Shown piece after piece: positions 25,537 through 32,774 of a stretch of 64,000 bases of DNA (position 1 is its first letter; the number at the start of each line of letters is the position of its first letter). The notes beneath the pieces were generated by a model. It searched no databases and was not told the DNA's origin. It saw only the letters and a list, made by a program, of their open reading frames with translations. The DNA is from a virus. The position numbers and the translations under genes were made by a program. The DNA is taken from the IMG/VR virus record IMGVR_UViG_3300042471_000650, positions 1-64,000 of that record. The stretch is one strand, 5' to 3'.

Positions 25537-25630
25537 TAGTATATAACGGAGTTGCGCTTCTCCAGGTTGCTCGCCACTTGCCCTTTGACTGGAGGCAAGA
25601 AACCAGGCGGGGTTTCCCCATCCGCACCAC
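25537..25630 (-). other. GC-rich spacer with direct repeat
   Basis: This stretch is richer in G and C than its surroundings and encodes nothing convincing. On the minus strand TGGTTTCTTGC ... AAGTGG occurs twice, once at the end of the DUF2061-like gene (about 25657-25625) and once inside the spacer (about 25603-25571), with diverged bases between. A GCAACCTGGAG/GCGCAACTCC tract follows before the terminator. Confidence 0.5.
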
Positions 25631-25801
25631 TTACTTTTTAATGGGAAAGCAAGAAACCAAATACTTATACCACAAAATATCATAAAAATAGTAAAGTAGA
25701 AATAACCCAATATTTAAAATAATTGATGTTGCAATTCCAGTAAATAATGAAGTGAACAAGATTGCAATTATTCTAAATCCTACTGCTTTAAAAAACAACA
25801 T
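25631..25801 (-). CDS. DUF2061-like small membrane protein (56 aa)
   Basis: The frame starts 'MLFFKAVGFRIIAILFTSLF' and continues 'TGIATSIILNIGLFLLYYFY'. It has two hydrophobic segments separated by a turn and ends 'CFPIKK'. The K-A-x-x-x-R-I-I-A opening and the L-x-Y-Y-x-Y-D-x-x-W pattern are typical of DUF2061 membrane proteins, also found in other cyanophages. It follows the oxygenase gene after 5 bases. A different frame here (25489-25710) was rejected. Confidence 0.65.
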   Translation of the reverse strand: MLFFKAVGFRIIAILFTSLFTGIATSIILNIGLFLLYYFYDILWYKYLVSCFPIKK

Positions 25802-25806
25802 AGATT

Positions 25807-26307
25807 TTAATTTTTTGGTGGCATACTTGAGAAAAAGGTAAGTGTCATCCTACTGTTTTCTTTATTATCACCAAATAAATCGGTTGGTCCATGCATATTT
25901 CTTGCATTGTAGAAAATCATTCTATTGAACACATTTTCTACAGATGATAGTAGATTGCGGTTATCATCATAAAATGATGTTCCAGTATTGGAAGGTGGGT
26001 TTGGTGTGAGATACACTAACCCAGCATAATCGCAAAAATCAGGATGTACTTTCCATTGATGAAAATCATATGGACAAGTCCATTTATTCTTTTCTAGAGA
26101 ATATCTAAAAACAAAATAAAACCTTTCAATTTCTTTAGATTCACTAACGCAATTATGAATCATATTAGTAAACTTATTTGAAAGATTTTCATCAGTTACA
26201 TAATGTGTATATCCCAGAAAAGGATCTTCAAAATATTCAGATTTAAGAGAAATGTCTCTTATTTCATCCGGATATTGGAAAAAATTTTCTACTATTTTAA
26301 CGTTCAT
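25807..26307 (-). CDS. Putative 2OG-Fe(II) oxygenase
   Basis: The 166-residue protein has the layout of the cyanophage 2-oxoglutarate-iron oxygenases. The H-x-D iron pair is 'WKVHPDFCDYAGLVYLTPNP' near 85-104, a distal His follows in 'NARNMHGPTD' near 134-143, and the 2OG-binding Arg is in 'SRMTLTFF' near 152-159. Such enzymes are common in cyanomyoviruses and are proposed to hydroxylate protein or glycan substrates. Substrate unknown. It lies just upstream of the glycan operon but is separated from it by a terminator. Confidence 0.72.
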   Translation of the reverse strand: MNVKIVENFFQYPDEIRDISLKSEYFEDPFLGYTHYVTDENLSNKFTNMIHNCVSESKEIERFYFVFRYSLEKNKWTCPYDFHQWKVHPDFCDYAGLVYLTPNPPSNTGTSFYDDNRNLLSSVENVFNRMIFYNARNMHGPTDLFGDNKENSRMTLTFFSSMPPKN

Positions 26308-26333
26308 AAGAGGGGGTCTTTTGGTTCCACCAC

Positions 26334-26573
26334 CTAGTTTACCGACAAACTAGGAAAGGTTAGTTGAATGAGTTTTGGAACTTCAATTGCGGCATAGAAA
26401 CCACAAAGAATGAGAATGTCCCAAAACTTATACTTGATTGCAAATGGAATGACAAAAGCATTTCCAACACATTTTACAAGTAATCCAACTCTGGGATCTC
26501 CCCATAAAAGGACAAAGTATCCTGATAAGAGAAGAATGTTTCCAATGTATCTTGATACATCAGTATTTTTCAT
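26334..26573 (-). CDS. Small membrane protein
   Basis: The protein from ATG 26573 has 79 residues, starting 'MKNTDVSRYIGNILLLSGYF', with two or three hydrophobic segments ('LLLSGYFVLLWG', 'VGNAFVIPFAI', 'ILILCGFYAAIEV'). GGGAG lies about ten bases before this ATG; the longer frame to 26624 would overlap the previous gene more. Function unknown; conserved small membrane proteins of this type recur in cyanophages. Confidence 0.55.
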   Translation of the reverse strand: MKNTDVSRYIGNILLLSGYFVLLWGDPRVGLLVKCVGNAFVIPFAIKYKFWDILILCGFYAAIEVPKLIQLTFPSLSVN

Positions 26574-26598
26574 AAGGGTTTGCTCCCGACCAGTACTT

Positions 26599-26865
26599 TT
26601 AGAGACTCTCCGTGTCTTCATCATCTCCTTTCACATAAGCAGGAACCCTATCAGGATCTAACCAGCAAGTATAAGAAAAATCCTCCATTGCAGTCATAAG
26701 TTGCATTTCATTGTCCAAAAGATACATATCTCGGTATCTTCCAGTATATGAGTCTACTTTCTGAATGCGATAGTCAGGTTTGCCATTGATTTCTAGAATG
26801 CCGCATTGAATATAGCGATATGGAAACCGCTCAAGAAGAACGGTTGGTTTCCTAACAACTTTCAT
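26599..26865 (-). CDS. Hypothetical protein (88 aa)
   Basis: The protein begins 'MKVVRKPTVLLERFPYRYIQ' and contains 'YTGRYRDMYLLDNEMQLMTA'. No known motif. The ATG overlaps the stop of the previous gene (TGATG). Third in the operon that starts at the promoter 27104-27132. Confidence 0.55.
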   Translation of the reverse strand: MKVVRKPTVLLERFPYRYIQCGILEINGKPDYRIQKVDSYTGRYRDMYLLDNEMQLMTAMEDFSYTCWLDPDRVPAYVKGDDEDTESL

Positions 26866-27080
26866 CAAGCAACCTCTACAGTTTCAAGATCTTGAGCGAC
26901 ATACTCCATAAGCATTTCATAGTCGTCCAGAGGGTCACCCGAAAATACAACCCCTACATTTTCATAGTAGCGGCGCACCTTTTTATAAAGTTTCGGATTC
27001 TTTACATCAAGGTAGATTTCCCCGTTAGCAGCAAGACGAAGAGTGCTAACATCTTTCTTGAATTTTGAGATCAGAGACAT
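26865..27080 (-). CDS. Hypothetical protein (71 aa)
   Basis: The protein starts 'MSLISKFKKDVSTLRLAANG' and has an acidic C-terminus. Function unknown. It is the first gene after a perfect promoter, about 24 bases downstream of the -10 box. Confidence 0.6.
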   Translation of the reverse strand: MSLISKFKKDVSTLRLAANGEIYLDVKNPKLYKKVRRYYENVGVVFSGDPLDDYEMLMEYVAQDLETVEVA

Positions 27081-27103
27081 TGTTTTGTTTTGTTTGCTCT
27101 AGT

Positions 27104-27132
27104 ATTATAAGGTGTTTGAGACTTTATGTCAA
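27104..27132 (-). promoter_or_regulatory. Consensus sigma70-type promoter
   Basis: TTGACA (27132-27127) and TATAAT (27109-27104) with a 17-base spacer. It lies between tRNA-Pro and the 71-residue gene. Confidence 0.9.
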
Positions 27133-27156
27133 GTGTGCCAGTGAAGAAACTGGCAA

Positions 27157-27228
27157 TCCAGAAGGTTGGGATCGAACCAACGTCTTCACCGCCCCAAACG
27201 GTGCCGTCTACCGCTGACTTACTCCTGG
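27157..27228 (-). tRNA. tRNA-Pro (UGG)
   Basis: A 72-nt cloverleaf: acceptor CCAGGAG/CTTCTGG, short D stem GTC/GAC, anticodon arm CACCG-TTTGGGG-CGGTG with anticodon UGG, and T arm GTTGG-TTCGATC-CCAAC. The 3' CCA is not encoded. Confidence 0.88.
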
Positions 27229-27349
27229 TTACACCGTTATTTAGTTCGGTGTATAAGCATTATACCCATAACGGGCGGAACTGTCAAGCACATCCCAATG
27301 ATAAAGAGTCCTATCGGACTATTCAATATAGTTTCTACAATATGAAAAA

Positions 27350-27535
27350 TCATACCCCCCTCCAATTTTTATATTCGTAATGAAAGTATTGGTCTACTGT
27401 ATTATCCAGTGGTGGTGTTACATCCCAATCTGACCATTCTCTACAAAACTGTTTGATATATTCATCATTCAATACACTTCTACCATAAGACCTTACAAAA
27501 CAGGTCATAGCAAAACTATATCTTTGCTTATCCAT
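27350..27535 (-). CDS. Hypothetical protein (61 aa)
   Basis: The protein starts 'MDKQRYSFAMTCFVRSYGRS' and is rich in aromatic residues. Its start overlaps the end of the 28-residue peptide gene. Unknown function. Confidence 0.5.
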   Translation of the reverse strand: MDKQRYSFAMTCFVRSYGRSVLNDEYIKQFCREWSDWDVTPPLDNTVDQYFHYEYKNWRGV

Positions 27536-27614
27536 ATGCGTGAGTCAAACCCCATTGAATGAATAAAGCGATTGTCAAAAAAAGTATAACTGCTGATATT
27601 AAAGTATTAGTCAT
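27528..27614 (-). CDS. Small membrane peptide (28 aa)
   Basis: The peptide starts 'MTNTLISAVILFLTIALFIQ', one membrane helix, ending 'WGLTHAYG'. It overlaps genes on both sides, in the pattern of coupled small genes. Confidence 0.5.
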   Translation of the reverse strand: MTNTLISAVILFLTIALFIQWGLTHAYG

Positions 27615-27720
27615 CTTCTTCGTCCTCATAAGTTGAAGGTTCTTCAAAAAGTTCTTCTATTTTTTGTTTGAAAACTCTTTTTTGGAGTTCTTTTATATCT
27701 TCTTCTGTAATTGTTGCCAT
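27607..27720 (-). CDS. Small acidic protein (37 aa)
   Basis: The frame starts 'MATITEEDIKELQKRVFKQK' and ends in a run of acidic residues. It forms one charged helix. Its stop overlaps the next gene and its start abuts the previous stop. Function unknown. Confidence 0.5.
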   Translation of the reverse strand: MATITEEDIKELQKRVFKQKIEELFEEPSTYEDEEDD

Positions 27721-27920
27721 TAATTTAATGTAATTTTAAGAAATGGTAGTAATGGTGGAATAATTCCAATCAACCTTAATAGTCCTTCAGCAAATAAAGC
27801 AAGAACCACCCAACCGACGCACATACTAATGATAGAAGCATTACGATTGTGTCTCCGTATAGCAGCATCGATCATCTCCTGAACTTCAGAACGACTCACA
27901 TATTCATCATAAGGTTCCAT
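27720..27920 (-). CDS. Small membrane protein (66 aa)
   Basis: The protein begins 'MEPYDEYVSRSEVQEMIDAA' with a polar helix, then a membrane segment 'IISMCVGWVVLALFAEGLL' and a hydrophobic C-terminus. The ATG at 27920 is used; the codon before is GTG. Function unknown. Confidence 0.55.
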   Translation of the reverse strand: MEPYDEYVSRSEVQEMIDAAIRRHNRNASIISMCVGWVVLALFAEGLLRLIGIIPPLLPFLKITLN

Positions 27921-28069
27921 CACTTTTCATCTCCAAGATACTTTGCGAGAGGATCTCTTTTAGTTTTGACTATTTCACACGCTCTTCGGTAAAACATATT
28001 ATCAGTATTACCAGAAGATTCAAAAGTTGCCTTGATCTTCACCCAATTTTGGTAAGTGTGGTCATCCAT
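27920..28069 (-). CDS. Small hypothetical protein (49 aa)
   Basis: The frame starts 'MDDHTYQNWVKIKATFESSG' and ends 'LAKYLGDEK'. The stop overlaps the next gene as TGATG. A similar small protein is frequent in cyanophages by memory, but this was not checked. A weak TTGACA with a poor -10 lies upstream at 28103-28124. Confidence 0.55.
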   Translation of the reverse strand: MDDHTYQNWVKIKATFESSGNTDNMFYRRACEIVKTKRDPLAKYLGDEK

Positions 28070-28166
28070 TGGGATTTAAGTTGAATACTACTAGTTATGC
28101 TAGTGAGTATTTTGGCGGTGTCAACTATGTTAGGATTTGATGATAGTGGTTAAGAAAATATTAAAT

Positions 28167-28403
28167 TCAGAGTCCCAGAAGTTCTTTGAGTTCTTCTACT
28201 GTAAGTCCTGCTGCTTCAAGTTTTTGTTGTGGTGTTAGAGGTTCTGGTTCAGGTTCTGGGTCTGGTGGTAATGGTTCGTTTCCTTCTTCTAACCATTTTA
28301 GGTATTCTTCCCATCTTGTAGCGTCACCAGACATTCTAATTAGTCCATCATCATCTATTTTACCAACGATAGTTTGTTCTTGATTTAAAAATTTGTAATT
28401 CAT
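28167..28403 (-). CDS. Small virion-type protein with acidic Pro linker
   Basis: The 78-residue protein starts 'MNYKFLNQEQTIVGKIDDDG', has a linker of alternating P and E ('PPDPEPEPEPL') near 48-58 and a C-terminal helix 'LEAAGLTVEELKELLGL'. That C-terminal helix is frequent in cyanophage virion proteins. The ATG overlaps the stop of the fibre gene upstream (ATGA), so it may be a fibre chaperone or cap. Confidence 0.6.
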   Translation of the reverse strand: MNYKFLNQEQTIVGKIDDDGLIRMSGDATRWEEYLKWLEEGNEPLPPDPEPEPEPLTPQQKLEAAGLTVEELKELLGL

Positions 28404-29746
28404 AGTTCTGCGCTCCATCCTAGATATGCAGCAGTATTTGCTGCAACAGCATAAGTTGAATTACCCGCAGTTAATCCACCTGAAACAGTAAAAGCTGTTT
28501 CTCCGTACCATAATCCAGCTATATTATATGATGGTACGGCAGTGCAAACAATACCCGACCCAACAGAGTTAAAAATTTGATAATGACTTGCAGTTCCACT
28601 TTGTTCTACACTAGTGGGAACAGTTCGCATTTCCACTGGAAAAGGAGTTACTGCAATCGCTCCGTTAGAAGCATATGCAAATCCTGAGGTAGATAATCTA
28701 GAATTTGAGATATCACGTTTTACACGATAGTAATACCGCTGACACAATGCCAGTTCTTGTCCATAACTTCTTCTCTCAAACGGGGTAGCAACGGTTCCTG
28801 CTTCTAGTTGAACTCCAGTGATTTGCCAAGTTCTACCAGCAGTTCCCATAATATTAGTTGTTCCACTTGCTCCTCTATTTGCAGCAGCTCCATTAAACCA
28901 AGTATTGAAAGAAGTGGTGGTTGAAGCTCCACCACCGTCTCCTAAATGCCAATATACTCTCATCCATCCATTGATTCCGTTATCATCAACAATTCCATAA
29001 CTCGTATCACCAACAAAAGTCATAGTTTTATATTCCCAAGTATTAGTTGAGTTAACTGTGTATGTAACATTGTTCCATCTTTCTTGAACACCATCATAAT
29101 GTGTCATATTAACTGTATAAAGACCGGCAACACTCGCCTTTACCCAAAAAGATAACGTAACAGGACTAGCAGATGAAGTTCCCCATTTTAAATCGCTAAC
29201 ATTAAATCCTTCAATTCTTTGATGAAATGCCCCCCAATTAGTTGTGCCTCCAAAAGTTGTAGACCCAGCTGTATATTTTACCGAACTAATAAATCCTACG
29301 GGAGCATCAGCAACTCTTTGTATTGATCCTGCATTTGATGAAACGGATTGTTCAAAAGAAAATCTATCCACTGGAAATGTATTAGAAGATGTGGTGACGT
29401 TAACGCTTGCCCCAGCATTTCTTTGATCAATTCTAAAATCTCCATTAATAATTCTATTCCTTGCACCAGAAAGAGGACCGTCATTTACTGAACCAATATA
29501 AGCAGTAGTAATACCAGCTGTTGTTACACCTACAATACTTGTTGCTCTTAAAGTTGTAACAGTAGAAACTCCACTACTATTAACGTTGCCATTAACATTA
29601 CCAGTTACATTCCCAACAAACCCACTCGCAGTAACAATACCAGTTGCATTTAAGTTCGTTACAGCAGACAATTCGGCACCACTGACGGTCAAGGCACCAT
29701 CAATCGCTGTAATAGTATCAGTATTTCCGTTTATCTGAATACCCAT
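28400..29746 (-). CDS. Tail-fibre protein with carbohydrate-binding-like domain
   Basis: The 448-residue protein has an N-terminal shaft (1-90) with 'NATGIVTASGFVGNVTGNVN'-type repeats. It is followed by 'ARNRIINGDFRIDQRNAGAS' and a beta-rich domain (100-335) with 'LSFWVKASVAGLYTVNM' and 'WQITGVQLEAGTVATPFE'. That arrangement is common in phage proteins that bind surface glycans. The C-terminal 110 residues may be the receptor tip. ATG 29746 is preferred to an upstream TTG. A perfect TATAAATA lies 22 bases upstream. Confidence 0.72.
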   Translation of the reverse strand: MGIQINGNTDTITAIDGALTVSGAELSAVTNLNATGIVTASGFVGNVTGNVNGNVNSSGVSTVTTLRATSIVGVTTAGITTAYIGSVNDGPLSGARNRIINGDFRIDQRNAGASVNVTTSSNTFPVDRFSFEQSVSSNAGSIQRVADAPVGFISSVKYTAGSTTFGGTTNWGAFHQRIEGFNVSDLKWGTSSASPVTLSFWVKASVAGLYTVNMTHYDGVQERWNNVTYTVNSTNTWEYKTMTFVGDTSYGIVDDNGINGWMRVYWHLGDGGGASTTTSFNTWFNGAAANRGASGTTNIMGTAGRTWQITGVQLEAGTVATPFERRSYGQELALCQRYYYRVKRDISNSRLSTSGFAYASNGAIAVTPFPVEMRTVPTSVEQSGTASHYQIFNSVGSGIVCTAVPSYNIAGLWYGETAFTVSGGLTAGNSTYAVAANTAAYLGWSAEL

Positions 29747-29767
29747 TAGTCTCAAAGACTTTTCTGG

Positions 29768-29775
29768 TATTTATA
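29768..29775 (-). promoter_or_regulatory. Late promoter (TATAAATA) for tail fibre
   Basis: TATAAATA on the minus strand, 22 bases before the fibre ATG and only four bases after the 3' end of tRNA-Ser. Confidence 0.7.
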
Positions 29776-29778
29776 AAG

Positions 29779-29861
29779 CGGAGAGAACAGGAATCGAACC
29801 TGCGAAGCTTTTACACCCAGCCGCTTTCAAGGCGGTGTCCTCGACCAACCGGACTCTCTCC
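29779..29861 (-). tRNA. tRNA-Ser (UGA)
   Basis: An 83-nt class II tRNA: acceptor GGAGAGA/TCTCTCC, anticodon arm CCGC-CTTGAAA-GCGG with anticodon UGA, a long variable arm, and T arm CAGG-TTCGATT-CCTG. Confidence 0.92.
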
Positions 29862-29870
29862 ATATGTTAT

Positions 29871-29899
29871 AATATACTATATGTATTTGATTTTGTCAA
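29871..29899 (-). promoter_or_regulatory. Promoter of tRNA-Ser
   Basis: TTGACA (29899-29894) and TATATT (29876-29871), 17-base spacer, ten bases before the tRNA 5' end. Confidence 0.75.
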
Positions 29900-30508
29900 G
29901 TGTTTATCAAACCATCACAAAAAAGAATTGAATTTGAAAGACTTCTGCACGAACTTGGATATAAGGACCGACTACCAGTCTATCCAAAAGAAGATAAAAG
30001 ATATCAACAAGTCAATTTCAAGTGCTCTGATGGAGCAATGGCAATTTACACATTCATCATACTCTATCAAACTAAAAAAAGTTATTTGTATTTAGAGTTT
30101 AAAGACCATTATAATTCACCAAATCTGAAAGAAAAAATTCAATCCCTTGCAGAAAAGATTCACTTTCACGAAAAAACCAGAGTTGCTGAAGTTGGTTGGG
30201 AAGTCAAGTATACAAAGCAACCAGATGAGTTTTCATTAGAAGAAAGAAAACAAATCTTCTATCACTTTATGAAATACACATATCAAAATCTTGAAGAAGG
30301 TATGGTAAATCTTTCCCCAAGACCTGGTGATATTTTAGCAGCAAAACCTCACGGTCCAAAAATCAATGAAGGGTTTACAGAGTCTTCATTAGTAATTGGA
30401 AAGCACCAGAGGTCTTTGGTTGCTCGTAAATTTGGATTTGGTGAATTACAAGAAGATGGATTCCAATACGCTCGTTATGATGAAAACTGCGTATTGAAAC
30501 CTATCTGA
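29900..30508 (+). CDS. Hypothetical plus-strand protein (202 aa)
   Basis: The frame opens with GTG and encodes 'MFIKPSQKRIEFERLLHELG' onward. It shows charged helices and a C-terminal region 'GDILAAKPHGPKINEGFTES' and 'GELQEDGFQYARYDENCVLK'. I do not recognise a family. It is one of few plus-strand genes and ends convergently, overlapping the next gene by eight bases. The start is uncertain: no ribosome site is visible, and TATAAT at 29868-29873 is the only promoter-like element. Confidence 0.6.
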   Translation: MFIKPSQKRIEFERLLHELGYKDRLPVYPKEDKRYQQVNFKCSDGAMAIYTFIILYQTKKSYLYLEFKDHYNSPNLKEKIQSLAEKIHFHEKTRVAEVGWEVKYTKQPDEFSLEERKQIFYHFMKYTYQNLEEGMVNLSPRPGDILAAKPHGPKINEGFTESSLVIGKHQRSLVARKFGFGELQEDGFQYARYDENCVLKPI

Positions 30509-30758
30509 CTTCAAAATCAAGTCGTCTTACTTTACGCTGCCTTCTTTCTTCTTGCCACATAATATCAGCATTTGACAAAACATTATTTTTTTGTTTTGCT
30601 TGTGGAGAATTAATCATCACCACTTGCCCTAAATCAAGTGCCGTAATGACACCATTACGAATCGTTGCCATATTTGGACAACCACAAGATACTGACTTTC
30701 CAGAGACGCCTTCTAACTCCTTACCACAGGAGCGGCATCTGATTTTAATGTTTTCCAT
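30501..30758 (-). CDS. Zinc-ribbon-like hypothetical protein
   Basis: The 85-residue protein has 'CRSCGKELEG' and 'VSCGCPNMATIRNG', four cysteines in a zinc-ribbon spacing within the first 30 residues, then a basic C-terminus. A nucleic-acid or protein-binding role is possible. It is co-directional with the Dps gene, six bases downstream of it. Confidence 0.6.
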   Translation of the reverse strand: MENIKIRCRSCGKELEGVSGKSVSCGCPNMATIRNGVITALDLGQVVMINSPQAKQKNNVLSNADIMWQEERRQRKVRRLDFEVR

Positions 30759-30764
30759 TTAATT

Positions 30765-31199
30765 TCATTCAGTAAAAGATCTTAACATCCAAATAAACTT
30801 TCCGTGTGCTTCATTTAAGTCATCAACAAGATTTGTAGTGCCTCTTGATTTTTGCGATTCTGCTTCTTCTGCAACCTGCCCCAAAAGATCTACAATTTGC
30901 TGATTACACTTAATGAGGTCATTCACCATACCCATTGCATTCAAAGAACTATCTGCTTCTTCAACTTGAGAAACTTCAGTAATTCTTGTGAGAGTGCTAA
31001 CTGGTTTAACTTTAAGAAACCTCATATGCTCGGTGAGACGGTCAATCTCTTCGAACATTTCCTCATATTGTTCACCAAAAACTTTATGGAATTGGTAAAA
31101 GTCTGTCCCTACCACATTCCAGTGATAAACCCAGGTCTTTTGAAACAATACAAAAAGACTTGCTTGAGTATCAGAAAGTAATTTATATAACTTTTCCAT
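30765..31199 (-). CDS. Dps-like ferritin
   Basis: The 144-residue protein fits the Dps family four-helix bundle. The ferroxidase-type residues lie in 'WVYHWNVVGTDFYQFHKVFG' (23-42) and 'EEMFEEIDRLTEHMRFL' (46-62), with the H, D and E spacing of Dps. Dps stores iron and shields DNA from peroxide. A perfect late promoter lies 18 bases upstream, so it is probably made late and might be packaged or act in late infection. Confidence 0.8.
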   Translation of the reverse strand: MEKLYKLLSDTQASLFVLFQKTWVYHWNVVGTDFYQFHKVFGEQYEEMFEEIDRLTEHMRFLKVKPVSTLTRITEVSQVEEADSSLNAMGMVNDLIKCNQQIVDLLGQVAEEAESQKSRGTTNLVDDLNEAHGKFIWMLRSFTE

Positions 31200-31216
31200 T
31201 ATACCAGTTTTTTAGG

Positions 31217-31224
31217 TATTTATA
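31217..31224 (-). promoter_or_regulatory. Late promoter (TATAAATA) for Dps
   Basis: TATAAATA on the minus strand, directly after tRNA-Val and 18 bases before the Dps ATG. Confidence 0.7.
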
Positions 31225-31225
31225 A

Positions 31226-31297
31226 TGGGCGGTGAGGGATTCGAACCCCCGTCCCTTTCGGTGTAAACGAAACGCGCTACCACTGTGCCAACCGCCC
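31226..31297 (-). tRNA. tRNA-Val (UAC)
   Basis: A 72-nt cloverleaf: acceptor GGGCGGT/ACCGCCC, anticodon arm TTTCG-TTTACAC-CGAAA with anticodon UAC, T arm GGGGG-TTCGAAT-CCCTC. Confidence 0.93.
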
Positions 31298-31305
31298 ATA
31301 AAAAG

Positions 31306-31470
31306 TCAAGACTGACTTAACATATATTCTACTGTATTTGCAATATCATTCATAGCATCACGAAGATTTTCTCTTTGACCCGACTCTTGTTTAATGATTG
31401 GACGAAAATCCTGAACAAGAGTCCAACGCCAAAGATTCATATCTTTACAGTGCCAGAGATTAATTTTCAT
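31306..31470 (-). CDS. Small hypothetical protein (54 aa)
   Basis: The frame starts 'MKINLWHCKDMNLWRWTLVQ' and contains 'RENLRDAMNDIANTVEYML'. Its start overlaps the end of the 52-residue gene. Unknown function. Confidence 0.55.
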   Translation of the reverse strand: MKINLWHCKDMNLWRWTLVQDFRPIIKQESGQRENLRDAMNDIANTVEYMLSQS

Positions 31471-31618
31471 TTTTAAAGTGCTCTAGTTCAATCCAGCGAA
31501 GAAGAGTATTAAACGCTGTAATAGATGCTTGAGTGCAATTATCTTCTTCTAATTTACGAATATAATACTCAAGTGCTTCAATGACCATTTCACGGTCCAT
31601 TTGAGAAATGAGAGACAT
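31460..31618 (-). CDS. Small hypothetical protein (52 aa)
   Basis: The frame starts 'MSLISQMDREMVIEALEYYI', helical and charged. It has AGGAGG seven bases before the ATG and is the first gene after a perfect promoter at 31640-31668. Unknown function. Confidence 0.65.
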   Translation of the reverse strand: MSLISQMDREMVIEALEYYIRKLEEDNCTQASITAFNTLLRWIELEHFKNEN

Positions 31619-31639
31619 AAACCTCCTGACTCGATACTT

Positions 31640-31668
31640 ATTATACTAAAGGGGGGAGTCTTTGTCAA
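31640..31668 (-). promoter_or_regulatory. Consensus sigma70-type promoter in a GC hairpin
   Basis: TTGACA (31668-31663) and TATAAT (31645-31640), 17-base spacer. The -35 box lies between GGGGGG and CCCCCC that pair as a strong hairpin (31651-31674). Confidence 0.9.
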
Positions 31669-31674
31669 CCCCCC
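31646..31674 (-). terminator. Putative terminator after pstS
   Basis: GGGGGG and CCCCCC form a stem around TTGACAAAGACT, followed by only three T. It starts 12 bases after the pstS stop. The weak T-tail makes it less sure than the others. Confidence 0.5.
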
Positions 31675-31685
31675 CCCTATGTATA

Positions 31686-32654
31686 TTACTGACCGATACG
31701 ATTTACAGCAAGTCGTGAGCGATTCAAAATGCTTCCAGAAAGAGGCACATAACCCAAGTCATCAGCAATTCCTTGTGCCTTACCACTCAAAGCATAATTG
31801 ATGGCAGCACGAATATCACTTGCTTTAGCACCATTACCATTCTTATAAGCAAGAATCCAAGTCAAAGTAGAAATTGGATAAGCATTTACACCAGCAGGAT
31901 TTGGGTCTTCACCAGCAAGAGTTACAGGATCAAGTTTGATGTTATTCAATGCTGCAGCACCAGACTTTGCGGTAGGAAGAACAAACTTACCTGCCTTATT
32001 CTGAATTGCTGCTGCCTGAAGACGATTTGCCTTCACAAATCCAGTATTCACATAACCAATAGCACCAGGAGTTTGTCGGATGTTTCCAGCAACACCTTCG
32101 TTACCTTTTCCACCAACACCAACAGTCCACTTGACTGCCTTACCTACACCAGGACCCCAACCACCAAAAGCATCCAGAGAATTAGTGAATGCAAAAGTAG
32201 TTCCAGACCCATCAGAACGATATACGACCCTCATCGGACCTGCAGCACAACCGACTTGTTTCCAGTCCTTAATACGACCAGAGAAAATGTCAACGGTTTG
32301 TTTTTGAGTCAGTTTCAGATTACAACCAGGTTTGTTATAGGCAACTGCAATAGTGCCACCAACCATAGGAATCTGAACGACACCGCGCTTGACCTTTGCT
32401 GCTTCTGATGCCTTGATAGGTTCATCAGAGGCACCAAAGTCAACAGTTCCTGCAATATATTGACGGACACCAGCACCAGAACCAACTGACTGATAATTTA
32501 CACGATTACCAGTTTGTTGAGAATAATCTTGGAACCAACGTTGATAGATGGGTGCAGGGAAAGTTGCACCAGCACCATTCAGAGCAGGTCCAGCAAGTGC
32601 AGCAAAAGGAGTGGCAATAAGACTTGCTGCAAAAATTTTAGTAGCGAGTTTCAT
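31686..32654 (-). CDS. pstS: Phosphate-binding protein
   Basis: The 322-residue protein begins with a signal peptide (MKLATKIFAASLIATPFAAL, cut near residue 21). It shows the PstS phosphate-site motifs 'LNGAGATFPAPIYQRWFQDY', 'SVGSGAGVRQYIAGTVDFG' and 'YRSDGSGTTFAF'. It would bind phosphate in the host periplasm and feed the host PstCAB importer. A Pho-box-like site precedes it. In cyanophages pstS is known to be controlled by the host PhoB. Confidence 0.95.
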   Translation of the reverse strand: MKLATKIFAASLIATPFAALAGPALNGAGATFPAPIYQRWFQDYSQQTGNRVNYQSVGSGAGVRQYIAGTVDFGASDEPIKASEAAKVKRGVVQIPMVGGTIAVAYNKPGCNLKLTQKQTVDIFSGRIKDWKQVGCAAGPMRVVYRSDGSGTTFAFTNSLDAFGGWGPGVGKAVKWTVGVGGKGNEGVAGNIRQTPGAIGYVNTGFVKANRLQAAAIQNKAGKFVLPTAKSGAAALNNIKLDPVTLAGEDPNPAGVNAYPISTLTWILAYKNGNGAKASDIRAAINYALSGKAQGIADDLGYVPLSGSILNRSRLAVNRIGQ

Positions 32655-32677
32655 AAAAATTGATAGACTACGAAAGA

Positions 32678-32717
32678 ATTATAGTATATGAAAGTTAAAG
32701 GATAGTTAAGTGTTAAG
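32678..32717 (-). promoter_or_regulatory. Pho-box-like promoter of pstS
   Basis: On the minus strand CTTAAC (32717-32712), CTTAAC (32710-32705) and TTTAAC (32699-32694) recur; the last two are 11 bases apart, the Pho-box period. TATAAT (32683-32678) follows ten bases later, in place of a -35 box. This is the arrangement of PhoB-activated promoters. Confidence 0.75.
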
Positions 32718-32724
32718 GAATCAT

Positions 32725-32750
32725 AAAAAACCACCCCAGAAAGGGGTGGT
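32725..32750 (-). terminator. Terminator of porin gene
   Basis: ACCACCCC and GGGGTGGT pair around TTCT, followed by six T. It lies between the porin stop and the pstS promoter. Confidence 0.9.
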
Positions 32751-32774
32751 TCCACTCAAGATGTGAGTAGTTTA

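Noticed and set aside
25489-25710. A 73-codon minus-strand frame
   Set aside because: It runs through the terminator, the promoter region and the GC-rich spacer, and overlaps in another frame the DUF2061-like gene 25631-25801, which has a better protein and start context.
28103-28124. Promoter upstream of the 49-residue gene
   Set aside because: TTGACA is perfect but the best -10 (TAGCAT) is weak and the spacing would be 16, so it was not listed as a separate feature.
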